Source: Flavobacteriia bacterium
GTDB taxonomy: Bacteria; Bacteroidota; Bacteroidia; Flavobacteriales; Flavobacteriaceae
Direction: 5' to 3'
DNA length: 13,700 nt
NCBI GenBank assembly: GCA_011330545.1
Contig: DRQI01000308.1
Span: 1 to 13,700 of the forward strand
Shown here: positions 7,207-13,700 of the stretch, one piece after another
How the letters are laid out: each line of letters opens with the position of its first letter
How positions within the stretch are numbered: position 1 is the first letter of the stretch
Translations under genes and position numbers: made by a program
Notes under the pieces: generated by a model
Seen by the model: the letters and a program-made list of their open reading frames with translations, nothing else
Database searches by the model: none
What the model was told of the DNA's origin: nothing

Positions 7207-9475
7207 TACTTGTGCTTCCCTTATTTTTTTATGGGTTGAAGATGAGTTAAACTACGATAAAAGTTTTCCTAATAGAGATACTGTCTATAAAGTACTTACA
7301 AACCAAGATTACAACGGAGATATTTATACATTTGACGCTACCCCGGGCCAATTGGCTCCTACTTTAAAAAGTGATATTCCCGGAATAGCCCATGCTACTC
7401 ATTTTAATGGTGAAAATCATTTGTTTGCTATAAATGATAAGGTATTATATAAATACGGCGCTTATGTAGATGATGATTTTTATACCATGTTTAGCCTGCA
7501 GTTTGTAGAAGGAAACCTTAAAAATGTAGCGAGTGATATTAACGGTATTGTGATTACTCAAAAAACAGCCCAACAGTTTTTTAATACAGATAAGAATGTA
7601 GTAGGAAAAACGGTAAAAATAGATAATGACAAATATTACAAAATCACCGGAGTCATTACAGATTTACCGGAAAATGTATCCTTAAAATATAGTTGGCTAG
7701 CCTCTTTTAAAGCCTACCAAAAAGATAAAGAATATTTAAAATTTTGGAGCAATAATTCTACCAGTACTATTGTACAACTCGACAAAAATGCCAATTTTGA
7801 TTTGGTAAGTAAAGAGGTAAAAAAGATGATTCCTGCCCATACTGATAATAATGGCAGAACCTATGGTATTTTACATGCTATGAAAAATTGGCGTTTACGC
7901 GATCATTTTGAAGACGGTGTACAAATAGGTGGCAGAATTGATAATGTAAGATTGTTTTTTATCATTGCCTGTATTATCTTAATCATTGCCTGTATTAATT
8001 TTATGAACTTATCTACAGCCAGAAGCTCACAAAGGGCAAATGAAATAGGCGTCCGTAAGGTATTGGGTTCTAAAAGAAGCTATTTAATAGTTCAATTCTT
8101 TTTAGAAGCATTTACAATAACTATACTGGCAACAGTTATAAGTATGTTGCTTTTGATGCTGCTATTACCACAGTTTAATCAATTAGTTAACAAACAATTA
8201 TCACTAGGGTTAACCCAACCAACACACCTGATGTCACTCTTTTCTATTATTCTGTTTTGTAGCCTTTTAGCAGGGTTTTATCCGGCTCTTTATTTATCGT
8301 CATTTCAGCCTGTCAAAATTTTTAAAGGCCTTAAGCACAAAAAAGGAGGTGCTAATTTTATACGTAACGGATTGGTTGTTTCGCAATTTGCAGTATCCAT
8401 ATCACTTATAATCGCTACCATAATTATTTACAGCCAAATCAACTATGTCAAAAATAGAGATGTGGGCTATAATAAATCAAACCTGATTGCTATAAATGTA
8501 CGCGGCGATATTCTTAAAAATTATGATGCCGTTAAGCATGAAATGCTCAATACGGGGTTGATAGAAAATATCGGTTTAAACAGTTACAATGTAATGCATG
8601 GCGGATATAATGGCTCAGGTTTTGGTTGGGAGGGCAAGCCTGAGAAATTTGACCCCTTAATTTCATTTAGGTTTATTGATTCAGGATTTATTCCAACTGC
8701 GGAAATGACCATTATCGACGGGCATAATTTTTACGGAAAGCCCAATAAAGAAAAAACCGAAGTCATTATTACTTCTTCGTTAGCCAACATGATGGGAAGC
8801 GGTTCTGCCGTAGGCAAACTCATTAGAAGAGGTGATGAAGCATACGAAGTTATAGGCGTGGTCAACGACTTTTTATTTGGCAGTATGTATAGCCAAAAAA
8901 AGGAGCCGGTCATATTTTTTAACAATGCCGATAATGCCGAATATATCTATGCCCGAATTAAAGAAAATACGCCTTTAGATAAGGCCGTTGCTTCACTTTC
9001 AACAATTATGAAAAAGAACAATCCGGCTTTTCCGGTTCAATATAGTTTTGTTGAAGATACGTTTAATGCCAAATTTAGAAATGAAAAATTAGTCGAAAAA
9101 TTATCACAGTGGTTTGCTGTATTAACCGTCATTATTTCATGTTTGGGCCTATTTGGCTTGGCGGCTTATATGACCGAACAGCGCACTAAAGAAATTGGCG
9201 TACGCAAAGTACTCGGCGCCAGTGTTAGCAGTATAGTAAACCTGTTGTCTAAAGATTTTTTAAAACTGGTATTCACAGCTATTATTATAGCAACGCCTTT
9301 AACGTGGTGGGAAATGTCAAAATGGCTACAAGGTTATGCCTATCATATTGATATCCATTGGTGGATGTTTGCCCTTGCCGGATTGAGTGCTGTACTGATA
9401 GCCATACTAACAGTAAGTTATCAGTCGATAAAAGCAGCTATTACTAATCCGGCGAAAAGTTTACGAACGGAATAA
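7115..9475 (+). CDS. FtsX/MacB-like ABC permease 2
   Basis: This is the second double-unit permease, the same length as permease 1 (786 aa) and aligning with it end to end. TM1 is at about 21-42, with a periplasmic domain to about 277. A membrane bundle follows, with IACINFMNLSTARS (291-304) and the coupling motif EIGVRKVLGS (310-319). The second half has a periplasmic domain (about 442-660), TM6 with ISCLGLFGLAAY, EIGVRKVLGA (693-702) and the ending TNPAKSLRTE. Around residues 281-320 it matches permease 1 at about 33 of 40 positions, but the periplasmic domains differ much more (compare residues 85-115 and 195-215). That pattern suggests conserved coupling to the same ATPase with different periplasmic partners or cargo. 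The first 92 coding bases are identical to permease 1. It lies 64 bp after permease 1 and is followed by a spacer with a palindromic element. Confidence 0.93.
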   Translation: MLKNYLKTAFRSLLKNKGFSVLNIFGLAIGITCASLIFLWVEDELNYDKSFPNRDTVYKVLTNQDYNGDIYTFDATPGQLAPTLKSDIPGIAHATHFNGENHLFAINDKVLYKYGAYVDDDFYTMFSLQFVEGNLKNVASDINGIVITQKTAQQFFNTDKNVVGKTVKIDNDKYYKITGVITDLPENVSLKYSWLASFKAYQKDKEYLKFWSNNSTSTIVQLDKNANFDLVSKEVKKMIPAHTDNNGRTYGILHAMKNWRLRDHFEDGVQIGGRIDNVRLFFIIACIILIIACINFMNLSTARSSQRANEIGVRKVLGSKRSYLIVQFFLEAFTITILATVISMLLLMLLLPQFNQLVNKQLSLGLTQPTHLMSLFSIILFCSLLAGFYPALYLSSFQPVKIFKGLKHKKGGANFIRNGLVVSQFAVSISLIIATIIIYSQINYVKNRDVGYNKSNLIAINVRGDILKNYDAVKHEMLNTGLIENIGLNSYNVMHGGYNGSGFGWEGKPEKFDPLISFRFIDSGFIPTAEMTIIDGHNFYGKPNKEKTEVIITSSLANMMGSGSAVGKLIRRGDEAYEVIGVVNDFLFGSMYSQKKEPVIFFNNADNAEYIYARIKENTPLDKAVASLSTIMKKNNPAFPVQYSFVEDTFNAKFRNEKLVEKLSQWFAVLTVIISCLGLFGLAAYMTEQRTKEIGVRKVLGASVSSIVNLLSKDFLKLVFTAIIIATPLTWWEMSKWLQGYAYHIDIHWWMFALAGLSAVLIAILTVSYQSIKAAITNPAKSLRTE

Positions 9476-9478
9476 TCC

Positions 9479-9515
9479 CCTCTCCGCCGATAGCGGGTCT
9501 CCCCTAAGGGGAGAA
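9479..9515. repeat. palindromic spacer element after permease 2
   Basis: The element starts 3 bp after the permease 2 stop codon and includes a perfect hairpin, TCTCCCCT-A-AGGGGAGA (9498-9514). Its left part (9479-9496) matches the spacer after permease 3 (11972-11989) at 15 of 18 positions, including ATAGCGG; the right parts agree at 10 of 19. Both copies begin at the same offset after a permease stop. Inference: either an old duplication of a permease plus its 3' spacer, or a family of interspersed palindromic elements. Confidence 0.65.
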
Positions 9516-9538
9516 TTAGAAGGAATAAAACAACTATT

Positions 9539-11968
9539 ATGTTTAAAAATTATCTCAAAATAGCCTTTAGAAATTTTAAAAAACAGCCTTTTTTTACATT
9601 TTTAAACATCTTTGGCCTAGCTGTGGGTACAGCCGGAGCGCTCTTGATAACCCTATATATATATGATGAGTTAAACTATGATAAAATGTTTACAGGTGTT
9701 GATACTCTTTATCGTATCGACGTAGATATTAATTATGGTGTAAATAAAAATGCCCTAGCAACAGTTGCCGCTCCTATGGCTGCGGTTGTTAAAAATGACT
9801 ACCCGCAAGTCGAATCAATTACCCGTCTTAGAGGATGGGGCAGTATGTTAGTCCGTAAAGCAGGAACAGAAAAAAACATAAAATCACCTGACAATATTTT
9901 TGCCGACCCCAGTTTCTTCAACATGTTTGGCATCAATTTATTAGAAGGCAATGCTACCACTGCTCTTAATGAGCCTAATACCTTGGTTTTGACAAAATCA
10001 GCCGCAAAAACATACTTTGGCGATGCACGTGCATTAGGTAAGAACCTTATTTTAGATAATAAGGATACCTATACTGTTACAGGAGTTATTGAAGATTTTC
10101 CTAAGAATTCTTTTTTGAGAGATTATTCTATTTTAATGTCTATGCCGAGCCTTAAAGATGCCCAAAGTAATAATTGGAGTGGCAATAATTACAGCACTTT
10201 TGTAAGGATATTGCCAAAAACTAATATAGCCAAATTTGAAACACAATTACAAGTCATTTTTGAGAATCATGTAATTCCCTTTGTGCGGAAAAACTTTTCC
10301 TCAAACATGACCCTAGAAAAATTTAAGAATGATGGCAATGAATTCAAATACAGTGTTATTCCGTTAAAAAACATTCACTTACATTCAGATAGGACAGCTG
10401 AACTAAGTGCAAATAATAGCATTGAGAATGTTTATATGCTTTTTTTTATCGGGTTGTTTTTAATTGTATTGGCATGTATCAATTTTACGAACCTGAGTAC
10501 GGCACAATCATTAAAAAGAGCTAAAGAAGTGGGAGTTCGTAAAACATTGGGGTCAAACAAACGAGACCTGATAAAACAATTCTTAACAGAGTCGATTGTT
10601 ATTGTATTCATTTCTTTAATATTGGCATTAATAATTGCAATTATGGCCTTGCCTTATTTTAGTAGTTTATCGGGCAAGGAAATAGAAATACCTTTTTCAA
10701 ATCCGTTCTTTTGGTTGGTTTTGGGCATTGCCGTATTGATTTTAGGATTGATTTCAGGAAGTTATCCTGCCTTGGTTATGACGAGATTTCTTCCTGCTAA
10801 AGTTTTAAAAGGTAGTGGGCAAACTGTTGTTGGAGGTAGTAAAGTGCGAAATGGACTGGTGGTATTTCAATTTGCCATTTCAGCATTTTTAATGATTAGT
10901 ACCCTAGTGGTGTATCAGCAAATGCATTATATTAAAAGTAAAGACCTAGGCTATACAAAAGAACAAGTGTTGATAATTGAAGATGTGTATGCTGCCGGAG
11001 AGAAGGTACCACAACTAAAGCAAGAAATAAAGAAACTGAGTAGTGTACAAAATGCAACGATTTCTAGTTTTTTACCCACACCATCCAATAGAAATGACAA
11101 CTCTTTTACATTAGAAGGTGATTCCTCAGGAGACAATAGCGTTCAGATTCAAAAATGGGATATCGACCACGATTACTTGTCAACTTTGAATATTGAATTA
11201 ATTAAAGGAAGGAATTTTAACCCATTATTCAGTACAGATTCTACGGCAATTATTGTCAATGAAACCACAGCGTCAAAATTTGGCTTAACTCCAGCGGCTG
11301 TTATTGGTAAAAAAATAAAGGATGACGGTGATAATATCGCCTACTCAATTATAGGTGTGGTCAAAGATTTTCATATTTCATCTCTTCGTAATAATATTAG
11401 CCCCGTTGGGTTACGGTTAAGTAGGAGAACCAGTAGCAATCTAATTGTAAAACTAACACCACACAACTTTTCTAGAACAATTGAACAGATAAAAGGAATT
11501 TGGGATAAAACAGTAAATAAACAGCCTTTCGGATATTATTTTATGGATGACTCTTTTAATAATGTCTATAATACGGAGCAACGTCTTGGTAAGATATTTC
11601 TAACTTTTACCATTCTTTCTATGTTAATTGCCTGTTTAGGCCTTTTCGGATTAGCGGCTTTCAATGTAGAAAAACGCGTCAAGGAGATTGGAGTCCGCAA
11701 AATATTGGGAGCCACAATTGGGCAACTGGCCTATACCCTATCGGTTGACTTTATTAAACTTGTAACCATTGCTATACTAATTGCATTGCCCTTAGGTTGG
11801 TTTGTTATGAACCGGTGGTTAGAAGATTTTTCATATCATATTCAAATTAGTTGGTGGGTTTTTATTACAGTTGCTATGTTGGCAATATTCATATCTCTTT
11901 TAACGGTAAGTTATCAAGCCATAAAGGCCGCTATCGCCAACCCGGTAAAAAGTTTACGCACAGAGTAA
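9539..11968 (+). CDS. FtsX/MacB-like ABC permease 3
   Basis: This third double-unit permease (809 aa) has the same plan as permeases 1 and 2 but is more distant. It starts MFKNYLKIAFRNFKKQPFFT with TM1 at about 19-42, followed by a periplasmic domain to about 295. Next come TM2 with LACINFTNLSTAQS (311-324), the coupling motif EVGVRKTLGS (330-339), two further helices and TM5 at about 437-460. The second periplasmic domain spans about 461-685. TM6 carries IACLGLFGLAAF, followed by EIGVRKILGA (716-725) and the ending IANPVKSLRTE. The extra ~23 residues are in the periplasmic parts. It sits 63 bp after permease 2. Its start context (ATTATGTTTAAAAAT) is shared with permease 4, suggesting that permeases 3 and 4 form a second subgroup. 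No ATPase accompanies it, so it probably uses the one upstream. Confidence 0.92.
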   Translation: MFKNYLKIAFRNFKKQPFFTFLNIFGLAVGTAGALLITLYIYDELNYDKMFTGVDTLYRIDVDINYGVNKNALATVAAPMAAVVKNDYPQVESITRLRGWGSMLVRKAGTEKNIKSPDNIFADPSFFNMFGINLLEGNATTALNEPNTLVLTKSAAKTYFGDARALGKNLILDNKDTYTVTGVIEDFPKNSFLRDYSILMSMPSLKDAQSNNWSGNNYSTFVRILPKTNIAKFETQLQVIFENHVIPFVRKNFSSNMTLEKFKNDGNEFKYSVIPLKNIHLHSDRTAELSANNSIENVYMLFFIGLFLIVLACINFTNLSTAQSLKRAKEVGVRKTLGSNKRDLIKQFLTESIVIVFISLILALIIAIMALPYFSSLSGKEIEIPFSNPFFWLVLGIAVLILGLISGSYPALVMTRFLPAKVLKGSGQTVVGGSKVRNGLVVFQFAISAFLMISTLVVYQQMHYIKSKDLGYTKEQVLIIEDVYAAGEKVPQLKQEIKKLSSVQNATISSFLPTPSNRNDNSFTLEGDSSGDNSVQIQKWDIDHDYLSTLNIELIKGRNFNPLFSTDSTAIIVNETTASKFGLTPAAVIGKKIKDDGDNIAYSIIGVVKDFHISSLRNNISPVGLRLSRRTSSNLIVKLTPHNFSRTIEQIKGIWDKTVNKQPFGYYFMDDSFNNVYNTEQRLGKIFLTFTILSMLIACLGLFGLAAFNVEKRVKEIGVRKILGATIGQLAYTLSVDFIKLVTIAILIALPLGWFVMNRWLEDFSYHIQISWWVFITVAMLAIFISLLTVSYQAIKAAIANPVKSLRTE

Positions 11969-11971
11969 GCT

Positions 11972-12008
11972 CCTCTCTACCTATAGCGGAAGCTGCCCTA
12001 TGGGAGAA
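11972..12008. repeat. degenerate palindromic spacer element after permease 3
   Basis: This is a diverged relative of 9479-9515, again beginning 3 bp after a permease stop codon. The left 18 bp match at 15 positions; the hairpin part (11993-12006, CTGCCCTATGGGAG) has lost perfect pairing. It lies in the 148-bp spacer before the DUF2807 gene. Confidence 0.5.
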
Positions 12009-12074
12009 AGAAAATAAGGAACTAGAAATGAAAAGAAATAATAATAAACAAATACTAAATTAAATAGCTGCCTT

Positions 12075-12100
12075 TCCCCTCCTTTGGAGGGATTAGGGGA
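12075..12100. repeat. nested C-rich/G-rich palindrome before the DUF2807 gene
   Basis: Two alternative pairings overlap. CCCTCC (12077-12082) pairs with GGAGGG (12086-12091) across TTT, and TCCCCT (12075-12080) pairs with AGGGGA (12095-12100). It ends 16 bp before the ATG at 12117. The base composition is very unlike the surrounding AT-rich DNA and resembles the palindrome at 3829-3847. It could fold in the mRNA just upstream of the ribosome-binding region; that effect is inference. Confidence 0.6.
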
Positions 12101-12116
12101 GAAAAATTAAACTATC

Positions 12117-12908
12117 ATGAAAAAACAGGTAACAACAATCAAAAAAAAGAAGGGGTACAGTATAAAACGGGTAGCTTTACTACTACTGCTATGCATAGTG
12201 CCTATCAAAAAAATACAAGCACAAGATAAAACCATCGCAGTCAATCATTTTACTAAGGTGGTTGTAAGTCCGCACATTCAGGTTACCTTTAAACAAGGAG
12301 ATACCGAAAAAGTCACTATTGAAACCACAAGTGTTGCCGATAATAAAATAAATATTGAAGTACACAATGGTACCTTGCGCATCTATCTTGACGGTGCAAA
12401 AATGATTACCAAATCAGAAAAGGTAAAGAAAGGAAAATGGAAACAAAAACGCGCTATCTATCAAGGCACCAAAGTAACTGCCATAGTGACTTATGTTCGC
12501 TTAGAAGAACTTTCTCTACGCGGGGAAGAAACTTTTATCTGTGAAAGCCTTTTAAACCAAGAAAAGTTTCGTTTAACCATTTACGGCGAATCTCAAGTGT
12601 ATCTGAATGATGTCAATCTAAACACCTTACAAACCACTATTTACGGCGAGAGTTATTTAGAGATTAAAAAAGGAAGTATTGTAAATCAAAAATACAAAGC
12701 CTATGGCGAAAGCACCATCAATAGCCTTGAGATAAAGAATCTAAATACAAAAGTAACCGCCTATGGCTCAAGTAGTTTCCGATTACATGTAGTAGAAAAC
12801 CTTAAAATCACATCGTATGGAGAAACAGTGATAGCCTATACCGGTAATCCGGAAATAAACAAAGGTATCATCATTGGAGATGCTACTATTCAAAAAATAG
12901 GAAAATAG
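12117..12908 (+). CDS. secreted DUF2807 (head GIN domain) beta-solenoid protein
   Basis: This is an exported protein of 263 aa resembling the DUF2807 / 'head GIN domain' family of Bacteroidota, often annotated as putative auto-transporter adhesin; its biochemical function is not established. A long basic n-region (MKKQVTTIKKKKGYSIKR) leads into a hydrophobic core (VALLLLLCIVPI) and a probable cleavage after about AQ (35-36). C26 is not in a lipobox, so the protein is likely soluble or surface-associated. The domain begins NHFTKVVVSPHIQVTFKQGD. From residue 131 it shows six turns marked by (Y/R)G(E/S), at 135, 156, 176, 196, 216 and 234, four of them exactly 20 residues apart, as in a right-handed beta-solenoid. 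It sits inside the permease array, 148 bp after permease 3 and only 25 bp before permease 4, so it is almost certainly co-transcribed. It may be a cargo, a periplasmic partner or an unrelated passenger of the system. Confidence 0.85.
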   Translation: MKKQVTTIKKKKGYSIKRVALLLLLCIVPIKKIQAQDKTIAVNHFTKVVVSPHIQVTFKQGDTEKVTIETTSVADNKINIEVHNGTLRIYLDGAKMITKSEKVKKGKWKQKRAIYQGTKVTAIVTYVRLEELSLRGEETFICESLLNQEKFRLTIYGESQVYLNDVNLNTLQTTIYGESYLEIKKGSIVNQKYKAYGESTINSLEIKNLNTKVTAYGSSSFRLHVVENLKITSYGETVIAYTGNPEINKGIIIGDATIQKIGK

Positions 12909-12933
12909 AACCCATTGTTGAATTGCGAACATT

Positions 12934-13700
12934 ATGTTTAAAAATCATTTAAAAATAGCTTGGCGGAGTATTACAAAAGATAAATTCTTCACTTTTATAA
13001 AAATTGGTGGGTTTGCCATTGGCATAGCTGCCTGTTTATTAATTACTTTATTTATAAGAGATGAATTGAGTTATGATAGACATTATAAAAATACAGATAA
13101 AATATATAGGGTGGTATTGCAAGGAATAATGGATGGAGAGATTAAGAAAAGTGTTCATTTTCAATTGCCCTTTGCCGATGCGTTGGCATCTGATTTTCCA
13201 GAAATTCTAAAAGCAGGAAAGATAAATACAAGTGAACTTTTTAACGCTGGTAAAAGAGGAATGAAATTAGCAGATGATACTCAAAATAATTTTGAAGAAG
13301 GTTTTGTTTTTGCAAACCAACAATTATTCGAAATTTTGGAGATTCCCCTTGAACAAGGAAATGAAAAGAACGCTCTTACCCAACCCCAAAGCCTAGTTAT
13401 TTCACAAACCAAAGCAGCAAAATACTTTCCCAATGGAAATGCTGTAGGCCAAACAATTGTTTTAGATAATGATTCATCCAAACCGTATACAATTACGGGA
13501 GTTATGAAAGATTTTCCAAAAAATTCTCATTTGAATTTTGATTTTATATTGCCTATAGAAGATACAAACATGAGTTGGACAAATCAAAATTATTTTACAT
13601 ATGTTCTGGTTGATGAGAAGGCGAATATTCAGGAACTGGAGAAAAAAATGTTTTCAATTATGGAGACCTATATTATCCCCGCCCAATTAGAAAGAGGTAG
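12934..13700 (+). CDS. FtsX/MacB-like ABC permease 4 (3' end cut by window edge)
   Basis: The reading frame is open from the ATG at 12934 to the right edge (255 codons), so only the N-terminal part is seen. It begins MFKNHLKIAWRSITKDKFF, with TM1 at about 20-42 (GFAIGIAACLLITLFI), then the family's DELSYDRHYKNTDKIYRV segment and a MacB-type periplasmic domain. That domain carries YTITGVMKDFPKNSHLNF (about 186-203), which corresponds to YTVTGVIEDFPKNSFLRD in permease 3. The match and start context place it nearer permease 3 than permeases 1 and 2. It follows the DUF2807 gene by 25 bp with no terminator, so it belongs to the same transcription unit. A full-length product of about 790-810 aa is expected. 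Confidence 0.9.
   Translation, partial: MFKNHLKIAWRSITKDKFFTFIKIGGFAIGIAACLLITLFIRDELSYDRHYKNTDKIYRVVLQGIMDGEIKKSVHFQLPFADALASDFPEILKAGKINTSELFNAGKRGMKLADDTQNNFEEGFVFANQQLFEILEIPLEQGNEKNALTQPQSLVISQTKAAKYFPNGNAVGQTIVLDNDSSKPYTITGVMKDFPKNSHLNFDFILPIEDTNMSWTNQNYFTYVLVDEKANIQELEKKMFSIMETYIIPAQLERG

Noticed and set aside
11851..12063. Plus-strand 70-codon frame overlapping the end of permease 3 and running into the spacer
   Set aside because: It mostly overlaps permease 3 in another frame, then reads through the palindromic element. The protein shows no motif or signal and ends in low-complexity K/N-rich sequence.

Overview
The window looks like a chromosomal segment of a member of the Bacteroidota, probably Flavobacteriia or a near relative. 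It is AT-rich, the genes lack clear Shine-Dalgarno sequences, the ~800-residue double FtsX/MacB permeases occur in a tandem series, and there is a DUF2807 'head GIN' protein. The class-level placement is inference from family content and style, not a database match.

Layout. At the left edge (1-1000, minus strand) lies the first 333 codons of a sigma-54-dependent response regulator. It has a receiver domain and an AAA+ domain; the C-terminal DNA-binding end is outside the window. A 205-bp divergent intergenic region follows (1001-1205). It holds, in order, two similar TGTA...TTTTACRT half-palindromes 22 bp apart, an IHF-consensus match, and a good sigma-54 -24/-12 promoter (GG-N10-GC) that reads rightward. 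From there everything is on the plus strand and apparently one operon: a TolC-family outer membrane channel (1206-2564), an HlyD/MacA-type periplasmic adaptor (2564-3814, overlapping by one base), a LolD/MacB-type ABC ATPase (3975-4670), three full-length FtsX/MacB-like permeases (4690-7050, 7115-9475, 9539-11968), a secreted DUF2807 beta-solenoid protein (12117-12908), and a fourth permease cut by the right edge (12934-13700+).

How it works together (inference from families). The ATPase, one or more permeases, the adaptor and the TolC channel form a MacAB-TolC-like tripartite pump or mechanotransmission machine across both membranes. Each permease already contains two FtsX units, so one polypeptide could form a complete pseudo-dimer on an ATPase dimer. 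Four or more such permeases beside one ATPase suggest alternative or substrate-specialised complexes. The regulator next door probably binds the paired upstream sites and activates the sigma-54 promoter, so the operon would be signal-induced. Its histidine kinase is not in the window and may lie further left.

Most notable: (1) a self-contained sigma-54 control region between regulator and pump; (2) a 96-bp stretch, perfectly identical in DNA, at the start of permeases 1 and 2, ending abruptly where synonymous sites become heavily diverged, as expected from recent gene conversion or recombination; (3) a secreted DUF2807 protein lodged inside the permease array; (4) GC-rich palindromic elements in most spacers of the operon, two of them related and at the same distance after permease stop codons. 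No rRNA, tRNA, CRISPR array or insertion sequence was seen. There is no gene-free stretch longer than 300 bases.
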